In this document: in pieces, positions 43,730 to 52,083 of the stretch | How the letters are laid out: the number at the start of each line of letters is the position of its first letter | Numbering within the stretch: position 1 is the first letter of the stretch | Origin: Lentimicrobiaceae bacterium | GTDB taxonomy: Bacteria; Bacteroidota; Bacteroidia; Bacteroidales; F082 | DNA: 64,000 nt | Assembly: GCA_015061315.1 (NCBI GenBank) | Contig: SUWV01000006.1 | Span: 1 to 64,000, forward strand | Direction: 5' to 3' | The notes under the pieces: generated by a model | Seen by the model: only the letters and a program-made list of their open reading frames with translations | Databases searched by the model: none | Told to the model about the DNA's origin: nothing | Program-made: the position numbers and the translations under genes

Positions 43730-44887
43730 ATGATTACTAATTATTTAAAAGAGTTATTGAACGATAACGAATGCGTGATTATTCCTGAGTTCGGAGCCTT
43801 TATTTCTAAAAGACATTCTGCAACAATTGATTACGCAAATCATCGTTTTTTGCCTCCATACAAAGAAATAGTTTTCAATGATAAGTTGAAAAATGATGAC
43901 GGCATCCTCGCCGATTTTATCTCTAAAAAAGAGAACATCTCTAAAGAAGAAGCATCGAATAAAATCCATGAGTTCGTCAATCAAAGTGTTGCGATCCTCG
44001 ATGTTAATTCAGAGTTGGAACTTGTTGACTTAGGTAAGTTCATTAATATCAACGGTAATTTTATTTTCAATGCTAAAGATGATGTTAATATACTTGGCGA
44101 CTCTTTCGGCTTGACGGAGTTTAACTATCAGCCTGTTTTCCGTACCGAGACTTATCAAGTCATAAAAGAGAAAATCGTAGTAGAACAGAAAGAAAAGAAT
44201 ACCGACTATACCTTGGCAGTTGAGAGCGTTGAAGAATTGACAAGCACTACAACGAGAAGAAGACCAAGTCTGTTCAGAACTGTAGTCGTCACAACACTCG
44301 CGTTCTTCCTTGTCTTTGTGATAAATTGGACTACAGAAAAAACAGATTCAAATCTCGCCAGCTGGAATCCTTTCCTATATTCATCACCAAATGAATTCCT
44401 TATTGGAATTTCAGAGACGCAAAATCTTAAAGACGCAGAGTCGCAAAGTCTTAAAGACACAGAGACACAAAGTCTTGGAGACTCAGAGACTCAGAGACTC
44501 GGAGACTCAGAAAATAAAAGCCTTGGAGACTTGGAGACTCAAGGACTTGGAGACTCAAAAGATCAAAGCCTCGGTGACTTGGAGACTCAGAGACTTGGAG
44601 ACTCAGAAAATCAAATTCTTGGAGACTTGGAGACTCAGAGACTCGGTGACTCAAATCCAGTCTATTACATCATCGGCGGTTCTTTCCAGGCAGAAGCCAG
44701 CGCTGAGAAGTGTCTCGAAAGCATAAAGAAGCAAGGATTTGAAAAAGCTTCTATATTAGATAAAAACGATAAAGGATATATCAGAGTTTATTATGAATCG
44801 TTTGCAGATAAAGCCGATGCTTTGTCGCGTCTCGATGCGATAAAGAGCGAATATAACGAATCTGCATGGTTGTTGTTCCAAAAATAA
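43730..44887 (+). CDS. CCDC81-type HU domain, membrane helix and SPOR domain protein with repeat-derived linker
   Basis: A 385-aa protein. Residues about 1-60 (MITNYLKELLNDNECVIIPEFGAFI) and 65-125 are the paired HU-CCDC81 modules typical of Bacteroidota. A basic patch (TRRRPSLFR) leads into one membrane helix (about 181-201). Residues about 228-309 are an 8-residue repeat (such as GDLETQRL, GDSENQIL) encoded by an 8-bp tandem array. A C-terminal SPOR domain (about 310-385, YYIIGGSFQAEASAEKCLES) binds denuded septal peptidoglycan. The protein probably links DNA-side and division-site functions. The repeat linker spans the periplasm between helix and SPOR domain. Confidence 0.88.
   Translation: MITNYLKELLNDNECVIIPEFGAFISKRHSATIDYANHRFLPPYKEIVFNDKLKNDDGILADFISKKENISKEEASNKIHEFVNQSVAILDVNSELELVDLGKFININGNFIFNAKDDVNILGDSFGLTEFNYQPVFRTETYQVIKEKIVVEQKEKNTDYTLAVESVEELTSTTTRRRPSLFRTVVVTTLAFFLVFVINWTTEKTDSNLASWNPFLYSSPNEFLIGISETQNLKDAESQSLKDTETQSLGDSETQRLGDSENKSLGDLETQGLGDSKDQSLGDLETQRLGDSENQILGDLETQRLGDSNPVYYIIGGSFQAEASAEKCLESIKKQGFEKASILDKNDKGYIRVYYESFADKADALSRLDAIKSEYNESAWLLFQK
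44411..44655 (+). repeat. In-frame 8-bp array inside the HU-SPOR gene
   Basis: About 30 words such as acttggag, actcagag, actcggag, with no stop codon in the reading frame. It gives 81 residues in octapeptide repeats. The words match the leader array at 48630-48662. Confidence 0.95.
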
Positions 44888-44893
44888 GTTAAG

Positions 44894-45559
44894 ATGGGAA
44901 AGAATAAATTAGAACGTTTCGCGGAAAATAAGACATTTAACAATCTTTTTGAATATTCATTTGAGAGAATCAAAGAAGAAGGATTTCCGTTGAGAGGCAG
45001 ATGGAAACAGGATTTTTTCAAGAACGACAACCCGATCGTTTTGGAACTCGGCTGCGGTAAAGGCGAATATACCGTAGGTCTCGCTCGCGAACATAAAGAC
45101 ATTAATTATATAGGTGTCGACATCAAAGGCTCGAGAATGTGGGTCGGTCTGTGTCAGGCTCGCAACGAAGGCCTCACTAATGTGGCATTCCTCAGAACTC
45201 ATATCGAACTTATCGACAATTTCTTCGCTGAGAATGAAGTAGATGAAATCTGGGTTACTTTCCCTGACCCTCAGCCATCGAAAGCTCGTAAACGCCTCAC
45301 AGGACCAAACTTCTTGGAACGTTACCGTAAGTTCGTGAAGAAAGATGGTATCGTAAACCTCAAGACCGACAGCGACTTGATGTATGAGTTTACCGTTGAG
45401 ACAGCACAAGAAGCAAAACTTCCTATCATCTATAACTACGATAATTTATATAATAACGACGACGATTTGGAAGTGAAGAAGATAAGAACATATTACGAAC
45501 AAATCTGGCTCGACAAAGGACTCACGATAAAATATATCAGGTTTGGAATTAACAATTAA
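44894..45559 (+). CDS. trmB: tRNA (guanine-N7-)-methyltransferase
   Basis: A 221-aa SAM-dependent enzyme that forms m7G46 in tRNAs. It has the SAM motif VLELGCGKGEYTVGLA (about 51-66), IGVDIKGSRMW, EVWVTFPDPQPS-type motif WVTFPDPQPSKARKRL (about 117-132) and TDSDLMYEF. Normal length. It begins 6 nt after the HU-SPOR stop, so the two share an mRNA. Confidence 0.95.
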   Translation: MGKNKLERFAENKTFNNLFEYSFERIKEEGFPLRGRWKQDFFKNDNPIVLELGCGKGEYTVGLAREHKDINYIGVDIKGSRMWVGLCQARNEGLTNVAFLRTHIELIDNFFAENEVDEIWVTFPDPQPSKARKRLTGPNFLERYRKFVKKDGIVNLKTDSDLMYEFTVETAQEAKLPIIYNYDNLYNNDDDLEVKKIRTYYEQIWLDKGLTIKYIRFGINN

Positions 45560-45776
45560 GAATTAAGAATTGACTCAGAGACTCGTTGTCTTGTAGTCTT
45601 GTAGACTTGTTGTCTTATTAGAGGCGCACCAATTACATCTCGTTTATTTTTCATCGGTGTAATATGTCGCGTCTCTACTTGGCGACTTATACCGCAGGCG
45701 TTCCGTTTCACTTCACACCTGACTGTATTTCTCACGCCCTTACATGGCTCATTGTCTTATTGACTCGGTGACTTAA
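45556..45776. repeat. Composite repeat block with family B and reversed family C
   Basis: AATTAAG words (45548-45572), a gttgtctt 8-bp array (45577-45618), a family B hairpin (45620-45676), family C in reverse orientation (45692-45750) and a leader array (ttattgactcggtgactt, 45755-45776). Confidence 0.85.
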
Positions 45777-45824
45777 AAAATGAAAACAACTAAGAACTTA
45801 GAACACAGAGACTTAAATTACCTC

Positions 45825-45855
45825 TTGATTTTTTGAATTTTATATCGTACATTTG
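45825..45855 (+). promoter_or_regulatory. Promoter of the 45895 gene
   Basis: TTG (45825-45827), 20 nt, TACATTTG (45848-45855). The frame that opens at TTG 45853 overlaps this -7 box, so translation must begin at the ATG at 45895. Confidence 0.8.
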
Positions 45856-45894
45856 TTCTCAGATAACCATATTACCAACATAAATATAGGGAAG

Positions 45895-46533
45895 ATGAAA
45901 GACTTAAACATCACAAAACAACTCTTTTTCTTGCTGCTTTTAATAATGGGCGGCTCGCTGAAGGCGCAGTATCATGACGAAAGTATTTTTACACCTTATA
46001 AAACCAATATCGTATCTTACAATGGATATTCTTTTCCTATTTCCCCTAAAAGTAATGAATGGAAAGACAAGAATCATTCACAAAGAATAGACGCCTTGCA
46101 ACTTCCAAATGATACTTTGCAAAACATCTCGACTTTAAGACTTTTGGAGACTTGTCTTTATTATCCTTTAAACATTGACGCTTTTATGAACGATGATGTC
46201 GTTGCAGGTTTTAAGAAAATAAAATCTCAGTTTAACGGATATGAGGAACTATTTGGACGAGATGATTTTCCACCTGTACTTATGGAATTGTATTCTTCGA
46301 GAGACGTTAATTTTATAGAAAAGATAGATAACGATTACGATCGTGGGCAATATTCTTTCGATTATAGAATTATGGAACTTATGATGCATGAGATTTTGGA
46401 TGAGGTTTCTAATCAGCGTTCCAATCAGATTGTGGAATTGGTTTCCGAGAAACAATCTCAAAGAGAGAATCTTAAAGAATATTATGGCGGTAACAATATA
46501 GCGGACCGAATTATTAATAAATCAAACCAATAA
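45895..46533 (+). CDS. Hypothetical exported protein
   Basis: A 212-aa protein beginning MKDLNITKQLFFLLLLIMGG with a signal peptide cut after KAQ (about residue 26). The mature part is acidic and helical with no recognised domain. It starts a three-gene set of exported orphans: this gene, a lipoprotein gene 4 nt later, and a decayed T9SS gene. The set has its own promoter. Nothing allows a functional call. Confidence 0.65.
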   Translation: MKDLNITKQLFFLLLLIMGGSLKAQYHDESIFTPYKTNIVSYNGYSFPISPKSNEWKDKNHSQRIDALQLPNDTLQNISTLRLLETCLYYPLNIDAFMNDDVVAGFKKIKSQFNGYEELFGRDDFPPVLMELYSSRDVNFIEKIDNDYDRGQYSFDYRIMELMMHEILDEVSNQRSNQIVELVSEKQSQRENLKEYYGGNNIADRIINKSNQ

Positions 46534-46536
46534 GTT

Positions 46537-47325
46537 ATGAAGAAGATTTTATACCTTTCGATATTTTTATTGTCAGTCTTAATGATAAGCTGCAAACCAG
46601 ACCCTATTGATAACGGGGACGATGATACGAACAACACAGATACCATTCAGGAAGAACCGTTGGTGAGGAAATATCTGACAAAACAATTGTTAAATGATGA
46701 TCCAGAGAAGATAATGCTTTCCATTGACTGGAACGAAGACTGTTCGCAAATAAAGAATGTAAAATATAGTATGGGATATGGTAGTACGGCAAATTATAAA
46801 TTTACATACTATGATTATGATAGCATTAAAGTAGACATCTCAATGTTAAATGAGTTGCCAAATTGGACACCATATTACGATGTGATGATAATTATTCTTA
46901 ATGAAGAGAAAAACATTGATAAGATATATTGTTACGTTAATAATGTATTGCAAGACATAGAAAAATACGTTTATAATGAAAACGGAAAATTACAAGAGAG
47001 AATTTATTGGAATGATGAACATAAAGATAAGTTTGAATGGACTGGAGATAATGTAACAGAAGCTGTTATTGATGAAAAGGAATACTCTTATGAATTAACA
47101 GACTTCATACATCCACATTATACTATTCCTTTCTATATGTCGGACCAAATATTTGAGACAGGAGGACGTCCTCTTTTTACACCGTTATGGAAAAATATGA
47201 TTAAAGATTATTGTAATTATGAAATTGACGAAGATAATTACATCGTGAAAAAAATATATAAGGATAATGCTACTGACACAGTACAATTATTCTATTCATA
47301 CTACTACATTACATCAAACGAATAA
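46537..47325 (+). CDS. Hypothetical lipoprotein
   Basis: A 262-aa protein with a lipoprotein signal peptide (LMISCKPDPIDNGDDDTN; Cys about 20), the acidic tail after Cys being typical of surface-exposed Bacteroidota lipoproteins. The rest contains repeated Tyr-rich beta-type segments (TANYKFTYYDYDS, YEYNENGKLQER-like: YVYNENGKLQERI). This resembles the DUF4595/RHS-like lipoproteins in which Y-x-YN-x-G-K-L motifs recur. Function unknown. Translationally close to the gene before it (3-nt gap). Confidence 0.65.
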   Translation: MKKILYLSIFLLSVLMISCKPDPIDNGDDDTNNTDTIQEEPLVRKYLTKQLLNDDPEKIMLSIDWNEDCSQIKNVKYSMGYGSTANYKFTYYDYDSIKVDISMLNELPNWTPYYDVMIIILNEEKNIDKIYCYVNNVLQDIEKYVYNENGKLQERIYWNDEHKDKFEWTGDNVTEAVIDEKEYSYELTDFIHPHYTIPFYMSDQIFETGGRPLFTPLWKNMIKDYCNYEIDEDNYIVKKIYKDNATDTVQLFYSYYYITSNE

Positions 47326-47332
47326 CTTAGCT

Positions 47333-48447
47333 ATGAGAAAGATATTGATAATATTGCTTTTATTTTGTTGTTCCAATTATCTTGTAGCTCAAATTATGGT
47401 AGGAGAACCTTTCCATTTTTGTGCGTTAAATGGTGAACAATATAATCCAGGGACACATAATAACGTTGAAGGTAATGATTGGGTAGTCACAAAATCAGAT
47501 GAAGATTATACAAGATATGAGAAAGCATTTATTAGTGAACGTTTTAACGATGACTATTCCAACCATACTATAATAGGCGACCCTACTGTGAGTTATAACT
47601 GTCATCGTCGTGAGGCTAACACTCAGATAAACGGCGCTACCATAGAGAATGCTATATGCGCCGTAAATCTGTGTAACCCTGCCGACTAACATGGCAACGG
47701 TGGCGTGGTGCAGGCTACAGACGCAGTGTTCCGCAACAACAGCAAAAGTATACGCGCTACTGACTATTCCAACTACAGCGAGAATCCTAATGTTGAAGCA
47801 GCTAACGTCTCTTCCTTCAACCAATGTTCGTTTACTGTAGATGAAGACTATAATAACGAGATAGGAATCTACGCAGAAAACACAGGCTACGCCACGATAA
47901 TAATGAATGACTTCATGGTCGGGACAAAAGGCGCCTGAAACTACGGAATATATTTGGATTGCATGAAAGCCTGCATGAGACACAACGCAGTGTCAAACAA
48001 CTGACGGATTATGAAAAGGCGATGCTTGAAGACATGGCTGAAAACGGAGTAGGAGGTTCGCAGCTGATGGCACGCTCAATCTTGGACGAAAGCAGAGGCA
48101 CGCCGACAATAATCATCTCAAGCTGTCCTACGATACCGACATACGGAGCGACGGCGAGAGGAGAATCGGAAGAAATAACAGAACCGACATCAGACAGGGG
48201 CTTGAAAGTGGAGGTGTCACCTAATCCAGCGACATCGAGTGTGGAGATAAGCTACGTTCTTCCAGAGAAGGAAAAGACGGCGACATTTGTTCTGACAAAC
48301 ACCTTAGGAGTCAATGTCCTTACAACGGAGTTTGAAGGCAATAACGGAGTCGCGACGATAAATCTCGACAACATACCATCAGGCATTTATTTCTACACAG
48401 TCAGAAGCGGCGATGATGTAATGACAGGAAAACTTGTGGTGGAATGA
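47333..48447 (+). pseudogene. Decayed T9SS-sorted beta-helix protein gene
   Basis: The ATG at 47333 opens a signal peptide (ILIILLLFCCSNYLVAQ). The frame reads through a beta-helix-like stretch to TAA at 47687, continues in the same frame as HGNGGVVQATDAVFRNNS to a second stop (TGA, 47936), then NYGIYLDC to a third (TGA near 48002). A +1 shift leads to the last part (47959-48447), which ends in a full type A sorting domain (VSPNPATSSVEISYV, GIYFYTV, GKLVVE). It reads as one gene broken by two to three stops and a frameshift or deletion. Each piece looks coding in its own frame, so decay is recent. Confidence 0.8.
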
Positions 48448-48664
48448 TGAATTAGGAATTAACAATTAACAATTAACAATTAAGAATGAAGAATTAAGAA
48501 TTAAGAATGGAGAATTAAGAATTGACTCAGAGACTCGTTGTCTTGTTGTCTTGTAGACTTGTTGTCTTATTAGAGACGTGTCAATGATATTATTGTATAT
48601 TTGCATTGGTATCATCGACGCGTCTCTACTTGGTGACTCGGCGACTCGGTGACTTGGAGACTTA
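48444..48664. repeat. Composite leader block of the first TPR-HTH gene
   Basis: AACAATT/AATTAAG words (48444-48530), a gttgtctt array (48533-48568), family B hairpin (48572-48627), then ggtgactc words (48631-48662) up to the ATG. Much of the block recurs before the second TPR-HTH gene. Confidence 0.85.
48572..48627 (+). repeat. Family B hairpin, ATGATAT/GTATCAT type, with a -7 box in the loop
   Basis: AGAGACGTGTCAATGATAT pairs with GGTATCATCGACGCGTCTCT. The loop contains TATATTTG (48596-48603), an exact -7 promoter motif. This copy could therefore carry the start site for the downstream regulator gene. Confidence 0.7.
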
Positions 48665-48671
48665 AAAAATC

Positions 48672-50381
48672 ATGAAAAGGATTACGTTTTTTATATTATT
48701 ATCTGTAATAGCATTCTCTTGTTCGCGTCATGATGATGTAGAATATCTATTAACAAAAGCGCAGGCTATTATGGAAACTTATCCTGATAGCGCGCTCATG
48801 TATACAGACTCTATTGTTATGCCTGAAAAGTCATTGACAAAAGAGAAATACATGGAATATCTTGTCACAAAGGTGCAGGCGAAGTACAAGAATTATGATG
48901 ACATAAGGGAAGATACCAACATCTTTGAAGCAAAACATTATTTCGATAAGAAACGTAATAATAAAAAATACCATATGTATGCCTATCTCTATAGCGGCTG
49001 CGTATGTGATGAAAGAGGAGAATATGAAAACGCCCTGAGAGATTACAAGACAGCATTCATATTGGCGGAAAATATGAATGACTCACTTTATATGTGGAGG
49101 ATAAGTCACTATATAGCAGAGGTGTTTTGTAAACAAGCATATTGGGCTGAAGCGTTAAGGATTTATAAAAAGTCCGTTGACTTGGCAACATGTAATGAAG
49201 ATAAAGCTAATTCCTATGCATGTATTTCCGGAGTGTTTTATACAAACAACGAAAACGATAGTGCATTATACTACATAAAACGAGCTATAAATATTGCGGA
49301 ATCGACAAAAGACGAAAAAACCATATCTTTAATATATCAAAACGCATATGTTCTTTACATGGAATGCGATGAGCCAGAGCTAGCCATCAAATATCTGACC
49401 ATGTCGTATGAAAAAAATAATGATGCTTTAAAGGAAAATCTTTACATTTTGAATTTCTTAAGTTATTATCTTAAAGAAAATGATATGATTTCTGCAAAGT
49501 TATATCAGAGTAAGTTGAAAAAAGAACTTCAGTCTATAGAAGATGTATATTTAAGAATAACTGCATGCGACGCAATTGTAAATTATTATTCACTGAATAA
49601 TATGTATGACAGCGCCTTGTATCATCAGAAAGAATTGACATATTTACTTGATGGTATATATAAACGAAATCTTAAACAGAATATATATGATGTGCAGAAA
49701 AAATACGATTATGAACTGCAACAGAATGTTTATCAAAAGAGATTGAACAAACGACTTTTGATACTTATATGTATATTGCTTACATTGTTGTTGGTGTTAA
49801 TAGTGTCTTTTGTGTTGATAACAAATTCAAGGCGTCGGGAAAAACTGTTATCGGAGCAGCTTGAAGATCTAAGCAATGTAAATGACTGTTATGAAAAAAT
49901 TAAATATGAGATAAATGAATCTTTAAAAAATAGTTTGAAAGAACGTTTCAATATAATAAGGAAGGTTAGTATAATTGAACATAATAACAAAACAGATGAA
50001 AATCTAAAAAAGATTAAAGAATACACATACGGTTCAATAAATAAAACTGCATTCGAGGCAAGTGTATGTGTCATAGAATCTGCATATAACAATATAACTT
50101 CATTTATAAAAGATACATATCCCGAATTGACCGAGACCGAATATAAGGTTTGTTTGTTGTCGATAGCTCCTATAAGCGTCAATGATATTGCTGTTATATC
50201 CGGATTGAGTATTGATACTATTAGCAAATCGAGAAGTAATATCCGTAAGAAACTAAAAATAGAAGACAACAAAAGAACCTCTATCTCAGAATATATATTA
50301 GAAGAAAAGATGAATATTGACTTACAACCTCAATCATTCCCCACTCCTTCAAGCATAGGCACGAAGCGGAAGTCGCCGTAA
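48672..50381 (+). CDS. TPR protein with membrane helix and C-terminal HTH (regulator)
   Basis: A 569-aa protein. The signal/lipoprotein-like N-terminus ends FSCSRHDD (Cys17). TPR repeats (about 25-330) include repeated NDSALYY motifs. A membrane helix (about 366-388), a coiled linker and a LuxR-like HTH follow (about 490-545, LTETEYKVCLLSIAPISVNDIAVISGLS). This is the Bacteroidota one-component type: periplasmic TPR sensor, cytoplasmic HTH output. Its last 17 codons overlap the 3' end of pcm on the other strand by 52 bp, so the original stop may have been lost. Paralogue of the gene at 56086. Confidence 0.82.
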   Translation: MKRITFFILLSVIAFSCSRHDDVEYLLTKAQAIMETYPDSALMYTDSIVMPEKSLTKEKYMEYLVTKVQAKYKNYDDIREDTNIFEAKHYFDKKRNNKKYHMYAYLYSGCVCDERGEYENALRDYKTAFILAENMNDSLYMWRISHYIAEVFCKQAYWAEALRIYKKSVDLATCNEDKANSYACISGVFYTNNENDSALYYIKRAINIAESTKDEKTISLIYQNAYVLYMECDEPELAIKYLTMSYEKNNDALKENLYILNFLSYYLKENDMISAKLYQSKLKKELQSIEDVYLRITACDAIVNYYSLNNMYDSALYHQKELTYLLDGIYKRNLKQNIYDVQKKYDYELQQNVYQKRLNKRLLILICILLTLLLVLIVSFVLITNSRRREKLLSEQLEDLSNVNDCYEKIKYEINESLKNSLKERFNIIRKVSIIEHNNKTDENLKKIKEYTYGSINKTAFEASVCVIESAYNNITSFIKDTYPELTETEYKVCLLSIAPISVNDIAVISGLSIDTISKSRSNIRKKLKIEDNKRTSISEYILEEKMNIDLQPQSFPTPSSIGTKRKSP

Positions 50382-50983
50382 GTCTCGCGTTTCATGCTGC
50401 CGTCTTCTTGTTTCGTAAGTCGCAGCATGGTCTGATGGTCGTCGTTTTCAGACAAAGGTATCACCATCATGCCCCCAATCTTTAGTTGATCTATAAGTGT
50501 TTGCGGTATCTCAGGCGCAGCTGCTGTGATGATAATTCTGTCGAAAGGTCCGAATGTCGGTAAGCCTTTGTTGCCGTCGCCGAGGAAAGTCTTGATATGA
50601 TAGCGGAACTCCGACAGGAAAGCTTTAGTCTTCATATATAATTTCCTCTGACGTTCGATGCTGAAGACTTTAGCTCCCATCTCTGCCAAGACACAAGCCT
50701 GATAGCCGGAGCCTGTCCCTATCTCCAAGACCTTCATATTTTTCTGTATCTCCAACAAACTCGACTGGAAAGCTACGGTGTAAGGCTGTGATATTGTCTG
50801 CCCTGAGCCTATAGGAAATGCCTTGTCTTGATAAGCGAAGTCTAAAAACGAAGAATCTAAGAAGGCATGACGCGGCACATTATTGATCGCGTGCAATACA
50901 TTCTCGTCGCTAATACCTTTGTTTCTAAGCTCTTCCACTAAGAGCTTGCGCATTCCTTTATGTCTGTAATTATCTTCCTGCAT
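50330..50983 (-). CDS. pcm: Protein-L-isoaspartate O-methyltransferase
   Basis: A 217-aa repair enzyme that methylates isoaspartyl residues in aged proteins. PRHAFLD-like VPRHAFLDSSF, GSGQTISQPYTVA (about 60-72), SAM motif VLEIGTGSGYQACVLA and the post-motif IITAAAPEIP are present. The frame is open 60 nt further upstream, but that part (FANIRFFCNF) overlaps the divergent promoter, so Met at 50983 (MQEDNYRHKGMRKLL) is the start. Its 3' end overlaps the tail of the TPR-HTH gene. Confidence 0.93.
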   Translation of the reverse strand: MQEDNYRHKGMRKLLVEELRNKGISDENVLHAINNVPRHAFLDSSFLDFAYQDKAFPIGSGQTISQPYTVAFQSSLLEIQKNMKVLEIGTGSGYQACVLAEMGAKVFSIERQRKLYMKTKAFLSEFRYHIKTFLGDGNKGLPTFGPFDRIIITAAAPEIPQTLIDQLKIGGMMVIPLSENDDHQTMLRLTKQEDGSMKRETYGDFRFVPMLEGVGND

Positions 50984-51019
50984 CGCTTTTTTTTGTTTCG
51001 CGAAGTTACAAAAAAACCT

Positions 51020-51027
51020 TATATTTG
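51020..51027 (+). promoter_or_regulatory. -7 box of the Gfo/Idh/MocA gene
   Basis: TATATTTG, 15 nt before the ATG at 51043. The in-frame TTG at 51025 lies in the promoter and is not a start. Confidence 0.6.
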
Positions 51028-51042
51028 CGAAAAAATAATCCA

Positions 51043-52038
51043 ATGTTGAAGATAGGAGTTTTGGGTGCAGGTCACCTCGGAAAAATACATATCAATTGCA
51101 TAAAACAATTGTCTGTTTATGAACTCGTCGGATTCTACGACCAAGATGCTAAGACCGCAGAAAAAGTCTCGGAAGATTTACAAGTGAAATGTTTCTCGTC
51201 TATCGACGAGCTTATCGATTTGGTTGATGTTGTCGATATTGTCACTCCGACCATCGCTCACTATGAGTGTGCATCTTTGGCTTTGCGTAAGGGCAAACAT
51301 GTCTTCATCGAGAAGCCTATCGTGGCGACAGTGGAAGAGGCTAACGACTTGATTAAGTTAGCAGAAGCGACAGATAGGAAAGTGCAGGTCGGTCATGTGG
51401 AGCGTTTCAATCCGGCGTATATCGCGGCACGCCCTTATATCGACACTCCTTTGTTCATCGAGGCGCATCGACTCGCACTCTTCAACCCTCGTGGCACCGA
51501 CGTGCCTGTCGTCCTCGACCTTATGGTTCACGACATCGACATAATCTTAGATGTGATAAAATCTCCTATCAAGAACATCAGCGTGAGCGGAGTCTCTATA
51601 GTGAGCCCGACACCCGACATCACCAACGCCCGTATAGAATTTGAAAACGGCTCGGTGGCTAACCTCACCGCAAGTCGTCTCTCGCTGAAGAATATGCGTC
51701 GTCATCGTATGTTCCAAAAAGACGCTTATATCACAGTGGATTTCTTAGAGAAGAAAACCGACATCGTGAGAATCAGCGAGCACGAAGGAACGCCTGATCC
51801 TTTTGCCATGACGATAGACCTCGCCGATGGCTCGACAAAGAAGATCACCGTTGAACAGCCAGAGGTGACGCCGATAAATTCTATCATGACAGAGCTGGAG
51901 AGTTTCCACAATGCTATCGTCAATAACACAGAGCCTCCTGTCACCATTCACGATGGAGTGCAGGCATTGAAAGTCTGTTATATGATACTCGATGAGATGA
52001 ACAGAAATCAGCAGATTATCCAAAATAACATTAAGTAA
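51043..52038 (+). CDS. Gfo/Idh/MocA-family oxidoreductase
   Basis: A 331-aa NAD(P)-dependent oxidoreductase. N-terminal Rossmann fold with GVLGAGHLGKIH (5-16); the family EKP motif in HVFIEKPIVATVEEA (about 86-100); the C-terminal sheet domain with DLMVHDIDIILDV (about 160-172). The substrate is unknown. It starts a run of genes with a lipoprotein and an undecaprenyl-phosphate sugar transferase, so sugar-nucleotide modification for a surface glycan is a reasonable guess. Normal length. Confidence 0.9.
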   Translation: MLKIGVLGAGHLGKIHINCIKQLSVYELVGFYDQDAKTAEKVSEDLQVKCFSSIDELIDLVDVVDIVTPTIAHYECASLALRKGKHVFIEKPIVATVEEANDLIKLAEATDRKVQVGHVERFNPAYIAARPYIDTPLFIEAHRLALFNPRGTDVPVVLDLMVHDIDIILDVIKSPIKNISVSGVSIVSPTPDITNARIEFENGSVANLTASRLSLKNMRRHRMFQKDAYITVDFLEKKTDIVRISEHEGTPDPFAMTIDLADGSTKKITVEQPEVTPINSIMTELESFHNAIVNNTEPPVTIHDGVQALKVCYMILDEMNRNQQIIQNNIK

Positions 52039-52083
52039 GCAATATATTTATTACGCCAGCGTTCAGACTAAAAATGTGATTTT

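Noticed and set aside
44206-44654. Minus-strand frames opposite the HU-SPOR repeat
   Set aside because: Open by repeat composition only; the sense frame has HU, membrane and SPOR domains.
47687-47689. Stop-codon recoding in the T9SS gene
   Set aside because: Two further stops and a frameshift follow. Decay is simpler, and no recoding signal is seen.
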